Below are positions 1-7,310 of a stretch of 64,000 nt of DNA, piece after piece. Position 1 is the stretch's first letter. Every line of letters begins with the position of its first letter. A model generated the notes under the pieces. The model saw only the letters and a program-made list of their open reading frames with translations. It was not told the origin of the DNA and searched no databases. The stretch is taken from positions 124,001-188,000 of the forward strand of contig CAVWKG010000016.1 in assembly GCA_963755375.1 (NCBI GenBank), read 5' to 3'. Source of the stretch: Bog-473 sp963755375. Lineage in GTDB: Bacteria > Actinomycetota > Acidimicrobiia > Acidimicrobiales > RAAP-2. The translations under genes and the position numbers were made by a program.

Positions 1-223
1 CAGACCGGGACCAGGAAAATGAACCAGCATTCGGTTCCCCGCGACGAGGGCATTTCCACGAATTGCAGCCTGGAATGAAGGGGCGTAGACGCCTACAGCG
101 AACGAAGGCCTGCAACCTCTCCGGCATGCCGTCTGACCTGTCTTCGGCTGTGGTCGTACGCCGTTGCTCTCGGTGGGCACCGGTTCCAATGACAGCACGC
201 ATCGGTGGGGGAGCGCGTCCGAC
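1..223. other. Left-edge region, no gene recognised
   Basis: I see no convincing gene in these bases. A TTG at 164 and a GTG at 173 are in frame with the first membrane protein, so its start could lie inside this stretch. The 5' flank of that gene or the 3' end of a gene outside the window may be here. Confidence 0.4.
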
Positions 224-1552
224 GTGAACGTACAGGACTCCGACAGCTCGCCTGACGGCCCCGTCGCACGCGCGTCTGTGTCGCCGGAAAAGCCCAGGAC
301 CGGGCCCCGGGCGCCCAGGACGAGAAAGATCTCCGCTTGGGTGCTGGTGGTTCTCGCCTCTCTGTTGATCCCGATCTCGGTGATATCGGTCTGGGCCATC
401 CGCACGGTGACCAACACGGACCAGTACGTCTCCACGTTGGCCCCGCTTGCCCGCAACCCGGTCATCGTGGACCACCTGGCCCAGAAGGCCACCGACGAAC
501 TCTTCTCCACGCACATCGTGCAGAACAAGGTGACCGCGGCCCTGCCGGCGAAGGCCAAGCCCATCGTCACGCCGATCGTGGCCCAGGTCCACAACTACGT
601 GTACGGCCTCGCGCTCAAGGTTTTCGAGAGCCCAAGGTTCGGGCAGCTCTGGGACAGCCTGAACCGGCACTCCCACGACGGCGTCATTGATGTGCTCACC
701 GGCAAGCAGACCCCGGCCGTCCAGAGACTGGAGAAGGGCGGCGGGATCGTCGTCAACGTCACCCCGGCGCTCAACAACCTGATCAACCAGGCCAACGCGA
801 AGGGCATCACGCTGTTCAACCCGCTCAAGCCGATCCTGACCAAGGGCGACAGCTTGGGTGTCACCGTCGTGTCGAAGTCGCAGGTGTCGAAATTCACGGG
901 TCTCTTCAACGCGATCGTGACCCTGAAATGGGCCATCCCCATCGTCGCCCTGGTGCTGGCGATCCTCGGCATCGTCATCGCAGTCCAGCACCGCAAGACC
1001 CTGCTCCGTATGGCCATCGGCATCGCCCTGGTCACCCTGTTGCTGTTGGCCGGGCTGTCCCTGGGGCGCATCACGTTCATCAACCAGGCCGGCCATACAT
1101 TCAATCGGCAGGTGGCCGGCGCGGTCTGGGACACCATGCTCCGGTTCCTCGTCACGGACCTGCGCTGGCTCTTGCTTGTCGCTGTTCTCTTCGCCCTCGG
1201 GGCCTGGCTGGCCGGGCCCGCCCGCTACGCGGTGTGGATCCGTTCGACGGTCGCCAAGGACGGCCGCTGGGTGGGGACGCAGGCCCACGAGCTGACGAGC
1301 GGTGCGGGGCGCGCCGCCGCCGGATCGGACCGCGTCCGCCGCTCCGGCGGGTGGATCGAGGAGCACCTCAACGGCCTGCGCATCGTCGGGATTGTCGTGG
1401 CGGCGCTCTTCCTCGTGTTCGGCGGGAACCTGACGGGGTGGAGCCTCCTGATCATCGTCATCGTGCTGGCCGTGTATCTGGGCCTGCTCCAGCTGGTGGC
1501 CGCCTGGGCGCGCAAGGTGGCCCACCCAGCGGCGATCTCCGGCACGGCGTAG
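224..1552 (+). CDS. Multi-pass integral membrane protein, unknown function
   Basis: A 442-residue membrane protein with a short charged N-terminus, one hydrophobic segment near residues 37-60, then about 170 mostly soluble, probably extracytoplasmic residues, and four to five further membrane segments in the C-terminal half. The layout resembles uncharacterised actinobacterial membrane proteins; I recognise no catalytic motif. I chose GTG 224 because a GGGGGAG run at 207-213 sits 10 nt upstream; in-frame TTG 164 or GTG 173 would add up to 20 residues. The next gene begins 22 bases after the stop, so the two are probably co-transcribed with the membrane proteins that follow. Confidence 0.75.
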   Translation: MNVQDSDSSPDGPVARASVSPEKPRTGPRAPRTRKISAWVLVVLASLLIPISVISVWAIRTVTNTDQYVSTLAPLARNPVIVDHLAQKATDELFSTHIVQNKVTAALPAKAKPIVTPIVAQVHNYVYGLALKVFESPRFGQLWDSLNRHSHDGVIDVLTGKQTPAVQRLEKGGGIVVNVTPALNNLINQANAKGITLFNPLKPILTKGDSLGVTVVSKSQVSKFTGLFNAIVTLKWAIPIVALVLAILGIVIAVQHRKTLLRMAIGIALVTLLLLAGLSLGRITFINQAGHTFNRQVAGAVWDTMLRFLVTDLRWLLLVAVLFALGAWLAGPARYAVWIRSTVAKDGRWVGTQAHELTSGAGRAAAGSDRVRRSGGWIEEHLNGLRIVGIVVAALFLVFGGNLTGWSLLIIVIVLAVYLGLLQLVAAWARKVAHPAAISGTA

Positions 1553-1573
1553 GCCGAAGAACTCACCAATCAC

Positions 1574-2515
1574 ATGCCCGCAGAGGCTCCGGCGACGGAG
1601 GACGATGTCGCCAACGAATCACTCCCTCCGTCACGACGAGCGTCGATCGGCGGACAGTTCGAGCGTCTGGTGACGGCCATTCGTACCGGGGACGAGGCGA
1701 CGGTCGAGACGGCAGTGCTGGCACTCAGCGAACGGAGTCGCTGGCTGGCGCCCCTGGCCATGCTGGTCGGGGCATTCGCGATGCTCTTCCAAGGAGTGAA
1801 GCTTCTTTTCACCAACTGGAGGCTCACGCTCGTGCAGATCTTGCCAGCCATGTGGATCTGGGCCGCGATGCTCGACCTGAAGGCCCATGCGCTACACGGA
1901 AAGGAGTTCCACCTTCTCCGCGGCCCCCTCCTCTGGCTCGTGCTCCTGGTCATCGCCGGCCTCACGGCCGGCAGCTTCTTTCTCAATGGTGTGTTTGCGT
2001 TTGCCATATCCAAGCGAGGAGCACCCGAGATCCGACCGGCGTTCCGCGAAGCAAAGCAACATCTTCGCACGATCCTCGCCTGGGGAGTGCACGTGGGATT
2101 GGCACTTGGCTTCGCCACCATGGTCGTCGATCGCTGGGGAAAATTCTGGTTCTCCCTCACCCTGAGCATCGTTGTAGCCGTCATGATGGTTTCCTATGTT
2201 GCGGTCCCGGCGCGGCTCATCGGGGTGAAATCAGAGCGCTCGACTCGGGACAAACTCGCCGCTTCCGCGGTGGGGGGAGCGGTCGGCGCGGCGGTGTGCG
2301 CTCCACCTTTTGCGTTGGGTCGCGTTGCCATTCTGTTGCTGGGTTCACATACCTTCCGCTATCTGGCCATTCTTTTGTTGCTCATTGCGGTCGTACTGCA
2401 GACTGGAGCGACGAGCTCGGTCAAAGCGATCAAGATGAGCGCCAAGCTCGCCGTCGGCCGGGATCAGGAAGAGGCGGAGGCGGAGTTCGAGCTCGAGATC
2501 GCAGATGCCCGATGA
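1574..2515 (+). CDS. Multi-pass membrane protein, unknown function
   Basis: A 313-residue protein with about 55 hydrophilic N-terminal residues followed by six or seven hydrophobic segments, for example near residues 56-78, 117-141, 165-185, 190-212 and 255-280. The C-terminal tail is acidic, rich in Glu and Asp. No enzymatic or transport signature is recognisable. It follows the previous membrane protein by 21 bases on the same strand. The ribosome binding site before ATG 1574 is weak, so translation may depend on the upstream gene. Confidence 0.75.
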   Translation: MPAEAPATEDDVANESLPPSRRASIGGQFERLVTAIRTGDEATVETAVLALSERSRWLAPLAMLVGAFAMLFQGVKLLFTNWRLTLVQILPAMWIWAAMLDLKAHALHGKEFHLLRGPLLWLVLLVIAGLTAGSFFLNGVFAFAISKRGAPEIRPAFREAKQHLRTILAWGVHVGLALGFATMVVDRWGKFWFSLTLSIVVAVMMVSYVAVPARLIGVKSERSTRDKLAASAVGGAVGAAVCAPPFALGRVAILLLGSHTFRYLAILLLLIAVVLQTGATSSVKAIKMSAKLAVGRDQEEAEAEFELEIADAR

Positions 2516-2604
2516 AGCAAGATCTGCACACCGCTGACCACAGGGTTCCGGTGTCGTTAGCATTCCCCGGCCTACGGTGCCACGCGACGGGGAGGTGTTG
2601 AGCC

Positions 2605-3423
2605 ATGCTCGAGGCGGTTGAGGTTCGGTTACCAAGCAGCACAAGGGAGGCCATTCGCCAGCAGATCCACCTGACGTTTCAGCCACCGTACGAGACCATT
2701 GTCACCGTCGCTGTGAACGGTGCGCTCATGAGCTCGGCGTGGTTCTTCCTTCCTACTGGGCTGCGAGACAAGCTGTTCACTCTGCACGGAACGCTGGCGT
2801 TTGCCTTGATCCTCGCCGCGTGGATGTACTCGGACGTGCCTTCGACCAATGTCCTCGGGCCCGACGCCCCACGCGTCGTGGCCGTCTTGGACGACCCGAT
2901 GATGTTTCGCCGACTGCTTTACGCTAAGAACATCGTCTTGTGGCTGTTGGTCACTCCCGTATGTGCCCTGGTGGCGGTAGTCAGCGGGCTCATTAATCAC
3001 TCGCTGCTGTCCACGTTCTACACAGTCGTCGCGATCGGAGTACTCCCGTTCGGCTTTCTGGCCATCTCAGCTTGGGTCGGGATCTTGTTTCCGTACCACC
3101 CGATGCCGCTTCGGTATCGGTGGGATCATCGTCAGCCCTGGAAGAGAATGCTGGTGCGGTGGCTCACCCTGGCGGTCACACCATACGTCCTTGTTCCGGC
3201 GTTGGCCGCACTGATGCTGGCGCCGTCGCTCATTCTTTGGGGCTTCACCTCGCCACACGGGCTCTCTGCGAAATTGCCGGATCATGACCTCGGGCTGGGA
3301 GTCGCAGTGGCCTGCGTCATCGCCCTTGTTTGTTCGGTTGGCGGTCAGCGCTTAGGTGTGTGGATCGCCCAACGGAGGCGAGCGAAGCTGGGGGAGTTCC
3401 TGTCTGATCCGGTCAGGGGATAA
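2605..3423 (+). CDS. Multi-pass membrane protein, unknown function
   Basis: A 272-residue protein with an N-terminal soluble segment of about 35 residues and five to six hydrophobic helices. A GGGAGG-type ribosome binding site lies about 10 nt before ATG 2605. I recognise no family motif; general architecture suggests an ABC-2-like or otherwise uncharacterised permease component, but this is only a shape argument. The potassium channel gene starts 3 nt after its stop codon, so they are almost certainly in one operon. Confidence 0.7.
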   Translation: MLEAVEVRLPSSTREAIRQQIHLTFQPPYETIVTVAVNGALMSSAWFFLPTGLRDKLFTLHGTLAFALILAAWMYSDVPSTNVLGPDAPRVVAVLDDPMMFRRLLYAKNIVLWLLVTPVCALVAVVSGLINHSLLSTFYTVVAIGVLPFGFLAISAWVGILFPYHPMPLRYRWDHRQPWKRMLVRWLTLAVTPYVLVPALAALMLAPSLILWGFTSPHGLSAKLPDHDLGLGVAVACVIALVCSVGGQRLGVWIAQRRRAKLGEFLSDPVRG

Positions 3424-3425
3424 AC

Positions 3426-3968
3426 GTGACGGTGCCCGGCGAGTCATCTCTGGGGGACTTTCAGCGCTCTCATCTCGTGAAGACAGTTGTGCGTGCCGTG
3501 GTGAGCGCCGTGCTGCTCGTCGTTCTCTACTACGTGATTCCTATTGAGCATCGACCGCACCAATCGGTGGCGCTGCGCCTGATCGTGGCCCTGGCCGTGT
3601 TTTCGATCGTCCTCGCCGTCGAAGTCCGTCTGATCGCAAAGCACGATCAGCCGATGCTTCGGGCCGGTGTCGCGATGGCGACGATCATTCCGCTCTTCCT
3701 TGTCGTGTTCGCATGGATCTACCTCACAATGTCGGCTTCGAGCGCCGCCGCATTCGGGGGGCATCTCACCCGGACGAGCGCCCTCTACTTCACGGTGACG
3801 GTGTTTTCGACCGTGGGCTTCGGCGATATCACGCCAAAGACGGATCCGGCCCGCGTTGTGGCCATGGTGCAGATGCTCGCTGACCTCGCGGTCCTCGCCG
3901 TTGTCGTCCGCCTGATCCTTGGTGCGGCGACCCGCGGAATGGCCCGGCTCCGGACATCAGACGAGTAA
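3426..3968 (+). CDS. Potassium channel protein (ion_trans_2 type)
   Basis: A 180-residue membrane protein with about four hydrophobic helices. Before the last helix is the potassium selectivity filter T-V-G-F-G-D at residues 129-134, preceded by a short pore helix. This is the defining signature of K+ channels of the Ion_trans_2 type. No cytoplasmic RCK or TrkA-N domain follows, so it would be an ungated or voltage-independent small channel. The GTG start at 3426 lies 3 nt behind the preceding stop and has AGGGGATAAAC upstream. Context with an aquaporin and a ClC channel suggests ion and water homeostasis. Confidence 0.85.
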   Translation: MTVPGESSLGDFQRSHLVKTVVRAVVSAVLLVVLYYVIPIEHRPHQSVALRLIVALAVFSIVLAVEVRLIAKHDQPMLRAGVAMATIIPLFLVVFAWIYLTMSASSAAAFGGHLTRTSALYFTVTVFSTVGFGDITPKTDPARVVAMVQMLADLAVLAVVVRLILGAATRGMARLRTSDE

Positions 3969-4072
3969 TGAGGACACGAAGTCGGCAGGGGCGTCATCTC
4001 GCGTGGCGACCGACGGCACTCACCGCATAGTCTCCTTCTACGGACCAACTCACTCCAACGGAGACAAGAACG

Positions 4073-4309
4073 ATGAACCTTGAGCAAGCCCTGGAGAAAA
4101 TTGTCGAGCACGCCCACGAGGAGCTCCGTATCGTTCGGAAGCGCGCCGAACAGAAGACAGCCGCACGCGACCATGGCAAGGATTACCACGAAGCTCAAAC
4201 TGCTGCCGATCGACTGGACCACTACGCCCATCTCGTCCGCCGGTTGCATGATGCCGAATACAAAGATGGTTGGCGGCACGAGAGTCTGAACGAGGAGTCC
4301 AATCGTTAA
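4073..4309 (+). CDS. Small hydrophilic protein, unknown function
   Basis: A 78-residue, highly charged, His- and Glu-rich protein predicted to be mostly alpha helical and cytosolic. ATG 4073 is preceded by GGAGACAAGAACG, a good ribosome binding site at suitable spacing, which is the main reason to accept it. I recognise no domain. It lies alone between the potassium channel gene and the aquaporin gene, 104 nt after the former, on the same strand as the upstream operon. Confidence 0.6.
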   Translation: MNLEQALEKIVEHAHEELRIVRKRAEQKTAARDHGKDYHEAQTAADRLDHYAHLVRRLHDAEYKDGWRHESLNEESNR

Positions 4310-4519
4310 ATCGGAGCGCCGGAAGATTCGCTGGCAGCGGGTGGCCGAAAGGACTGGGTACGCCCGCCTGCCGCGGCCACGCTGGCGGGGTGGATCTCGA
4401 ATGCATCAAATGGTTCGGCTTCGATGATGTTCACCTATTCGAAGGTGTCGACGCCGACCGCCAGGTGAGAAAAGTATTTCTCGTCACCGATTCGATTGGG
4501 AAATTGGTACCCGTTCGGT

Positions 4520-4543
4520 GGTCGACTGGTCGATTGGTCGATT
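4520..4543 (+). repeat. 8-bp tandem repeat, three units
   Basis: Three tandem units of GGTCGAYT lie in the intergenic stretch between the small protein gene and the aquaporin stop codon. Function unknown; it may be simple slippage. Confidence 0.7.
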
Positions 4544-4571
4544 GGTGATGGTCGTGAGAAATGCCTGACCT

Positions 4572-5390
4572 TTAGGAGTGCCCTTCCTTGTAGACCTCGG
4601 TGAGGATGTCGCCTTGAGCCGCCCCCGAGCCGGACCTGCCGCCGCCAGGACCACGCAGAATGAAGGCAATGCCGACCGCGAGCACCGCTCCGGCAATCGG
4701 GCCAGCCACGTACACCCAGTAGCCGGTGAACGTGGTCGAGACCAGATCGGGACCGAAGGTGCGGGCCGGGTTCATCGACGCCCCCGAGATGGGGCTTCCC
4801 CAGAGCCCGGCCAGGGCGATGTAGCCGCCCACGCCGAAGGCACCGATGATACCGATGTTCTGTGCTCCCGACGCCGTCCCCAGAATCACGCTGACCAATC
4901 CCATGGTCAGAATGAGCTCCATCCAGAACGCCGCCATGTTCGAGTACCCGTGGGCCGGGTAGTTCGACCCGTACATCGCCGAGACGTTGATCACGGCGTG
5001 GAGGAAGAGGGCGGCCAGGGTGGCACCGATGAGTTGCACGACAATGTAACCGGGTACCCGCCGCCAGGGGAAGTCACGGCGCAGGGCGAATGCGATGCTC
5101 ACGGCCGGGTTCAGGTGAGCACCCGAAATCTTGCCCATGAACAAGATGATGGCCATCACCATCAAGGCCGGTGCCACAACCGCGGCGGTGCGGCTGATCA
5201 CCCCCGGGAAGGCGTGACCCATCATGCCCCCACCGGCGGCCACCAATACGAGGAAGAAGGTCCCCAACAATTCAGAGAAGAGTCGGCGCCACTCCTGGCG
5301 GGGATCGTTGAAATCGGTTATGCGATCGACAACCTCTTGCTCGTACCGAGCGATCGGCCCGAGCTGTGGGATCTCTTGGAGTGCGCTCAT
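4572..5390 (-). CDS. Aquaporin / MIP family channel
   Basis: A 272-residue integral membrane channel for water or small neutral solutes. Both half-helix signatures are present: HLNPAVS in the first repeat (around residue 97) and SMNPARTFGPD in the second (around residue 210), with six hydrophobic helices around them. The family is usually 230-280 residues, so length fits. I set the start at ATG 5390; upstream GGAGG is 14 nt away, a somewhat long spacing. An open frame extends to 5735 but its extra residues are low-complexity and unlike the family. Whether it is a pure water channel or a glyceroporin cannot be decided from the sequence by eye. It is divergent from the ClC gene. Confidence 0.9.
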   Translation of the reverse strand: MSALQEIPQLGPIARYEQEVVDRITDFNDPRQEWRRLFSELLGTFFLVLVAAGGGMMGHAFPGVISRTAAVVAPALMVMAIILFMGKISGAHLNPAVSIAFALRRDFPWRRVPGYIVVQLIGATLAALFLHAVINVSAMYGSNYPAHGYSNMAAFWMELILTMGLVSVILGTASGAQNIGIIGAFGVGGYIALAGLWGSPISGASMNPARTFGPDLVSTTFTGYWVYVAGPIAGAVLAVGIAFILRGPGGGRSGSGAAQGDILTEVYKEGHS

Positions 5391-5757
5391 CTGTGAACCC
5401 AACACCTCCAGGTTTGCGTACCTGCGAACGGCGACGCCCGCCCGCCTCCATATGGCGAGACCGGGACCCCTCAGAACCCGCAGTACTAGCAACGGCTTTT
5501 CTCGACCGCAACTGGCACCCAGGCCACCGTGCCACAGACGCGATCCACTGGTTCGGATCCCCTTCCATCTAGCATCGATATGTGCTCTGCGGAAGTCATC
5601 ACCCGCGTCGGGTGATGACTTTGCGGTCCTGTGGAACCAGACTCGGTGGACGGGGAGGACGCCTGATGGCGAGCGAGGGGATGATGCAGTATCAGGGCTT
5701 CTGGGTGAGTGCTGAAGCAACAGAGCGGAGACCAATGGAGTGCCCGAGGACCGGACT
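5391..5757. other. Divergent intergenic region with a long perfect inverted repeat
   Basis: This stretch separates the aquaporin and ClC genes. It contains a perfect inverted repeat with 13-bp arms (5593-5605 and 5609-5621, arm AAGTCATCACCCG) and a 3-nt loop. No T-tract follows, so it may be an operator or a structured RNA element rather than an intrinsic terminator. No small gene is convincing. Confidence 0.6.
5593..5621. promoter_or_regulatory. 13-bp perfect inverted repeat / hairpin between aquaporin and ClC genes
   Basis: Arms AAGTCATCACCCG and its exact complement are separated by CGT. It sits about 200 nt upstream of the aquaporin start and 135 nt upstream of the ClC start, placing it where a shared regulatory site would be expected. 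A transcribed version would be a very stable stem-loop. Confidence 0.6.
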
Positions 5758-7125
5758 ATGACTGACTCCGCCGCTGCGCCGGAACAGCCGGCTCCGCCCC
5801 CCGATCCCTTAGCGGTGATCAGGTCCCGGAGCTACATCGCCCTCTTGTTGCTCGGCGCCCTCGTCGGCGTCCCGGTGGCCACGGTGGCGTACTTCTTCTT
5901 GGACGCGGTATCCAAGCTCCAAACGGAGATCTTCAGCGATCTCCCGAAGCAGGTCGGTTTCCAGGGAGAGCCACTGTGGTGGCCGTTGCCATGGCTGGCA
6001 CTCAGCGGCGTGCTGGTGGCGTTGGCGATTCGCTACCTGCCGGGAACCGGTGGCCACGAGCCCTCCGAGGGTTTCAAGTCCGGCGGCGCGGTGCAGCCTC
6101 TCGAACTCTTCGGCATCATTGCGGCTGCGCTCGCCACACTCAGTCTCGGCGTGGTGCTGGGCCCTGAGGCGCCACTGATCGCCATAGGGAGTGGCCTGGG
6201 CGTCCTGGCCGTGCACTTGGTCAAGCATGACGCTCCACCAATGGCAGCCGTGGTGATCGGCGCCGCGGGCAGCTTCGCCGCCATCGCCACCCTCTTGGGT
6301 TCGCCGCTCGTCGGCGCCTTCCTTCTCATGGAGATGGCCGGACTGGGAGGCCCGATGATGGAGATCGTGCTGGTCCCCGGACTGCTGGCGGCCGGTATCG
6401 GGTCCTTGATCTTTGTGGGCCTCAACAGCCTGACCGGACTCGGGGCGTTCTCGCTGACCGTGCCCTCCGTCCCCCACGTCGGGTCGCCCAACGGCATCGA
6501 GTTCCTGTGGGCCATCGTCATCGGCGTGGGCGCCGCCGCCGCTGCCACGGGAATCTTCAGACTGGCCGCACTGGTCCGGCCCGTGGTTGAACCGAGGAGG
6601 ATCCTCTTGACCCCGGTGGTGGGCCTGGCGGTCGCCGGACTGGCCATCGCCTTCGCCGCCGGGACCGGTCGAAGCTCCTCAGAGGTGCTCTTCTCGGGAC
6701 AGTCCGCGCTGCCATCGCTCGTCCAGCAGGCGGCCGGCTGGACCGTGGGCGCGCTGCTGCTGCTGCTCATCTGCAAGGGACTGGCCTACGCGATCTCGCT
6801 GAGTAGTTTTCGGGGAGGCCCCATCTTTCCGAGCATGTTCGTCGGTGCGGCCGGCGGGATCGCCCTCTCCCACCTTGGCGGCATGCCGGCGATCGCCGGA
6901 GCGGCCATGGGCGTCGGGGCAATGATTGCAGGGGCGCTGAAGATGCCCATGACCGCGGTGCTTCTGCCGAGCCTTCTCTTCCTCTCCGACGCCGTGACCC
7001 TGATGCCGCTCGTCATTGTGGCCGTGGTCGTGTCGTACGTCGTCGCCGTGTGGATCAAGCCGAGCCCGACACCCGCAGTCGCACGGGCGCAGGCGGCAGC
7101 CCCGGCTCCCGCCGCTACCGGCTGA
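5758..7125 (+). CDS. ClC-family chloride channel / transporter
   Basis: A 455-residue membrane protein of the voltage-gated chloride channel family, which moves chloride (or another anion) through a pore in each subunit of a dimer. Diagnostic stretches are visible in order: GTGGHEP near residue 100 (the GSGIP region), GPEAP near residue 135 (the GREGP region) and FRGGPIFPSMF near residue 350 (the GGIFAP region). Substitutions in the first two motifs suggest a divergent subclass, so the ion cannot be assigned. ATG 5758 is preceded by GAGGA at 8 nt; GTG 5740 is an alternative giving six more residues. The C-terminal tail is Ala/Pro rich and there are no CBS domains. Confidence 0.85.
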   Translation: MTDSAAAPEQPAPPPDPLAVIRSRSYIALLLLGALVGVPVATVAYFFLDAVSKLQTEIFSDLPKQVGFQGEPLWWPLPWLALSGVLVALAIRYLPGTGGHEPSEGFKSGGAVQPLELFGIIAAALATLSLGVVLGPEAPLIAIGSGLGVLAVHLVKHDAPPMAAVVIGAAGSFAAIATLLGSPLVGAFLLMEMAGLGGPMMEIVLVPGLLAAGIGSLIFVGLNSLTGLGAFSLTVPSVPHVGSPNGIEFLWAIVIGVGAAAAATGIFRLAALVRPVVEPRRILLTPVVGLAVAGLAIAFAAGTGRSSSEVLFSGQSALPSLVQQAAGWTVGALLLLLICKGLAYAISLSSFRGGPIFPSMFVGAAGGIALSHLGGMPAIAGAAMGVGAMIAGALKMPMTAVLLPSLLFLSDAVTLMPLVIVAVVVSYVVAVWIKPSPTPAVARAQAAAPAPAATG

Positions 7126-7310
7126 CTCCTCTGGGTCAGGGTCAGCACTCAGAGTCGTCGCTCTCGTCAGCGCTCCAGTCGACGCCTCACTCGGAAGGCG
7201 GCGCGGAGCGGCGTTCGTCGTCAACCTCAGCGCCTTGCGCAAGCCGGGCAACACCAACCTTCACGTTCGTCGTCGGGTGGGATCCCGTCACTGCTGCCAG
7301 ACTTAGGTCG

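Noticed and set aside
928..2601. Long open frame of 557 codons on the plus strand
   Set aside because: It overlaps two membrane protein genes in another frame and its product is Arg/Gly/Pro-rich, typical of a shadow frame in GC-rich DNA.
5391..5757. Fluoride riboswitch upstream of the ClC gene
   Set aside because: No crcB-motif consensus is visible, and the ClC lacks an obvious fluoride-specific signature.
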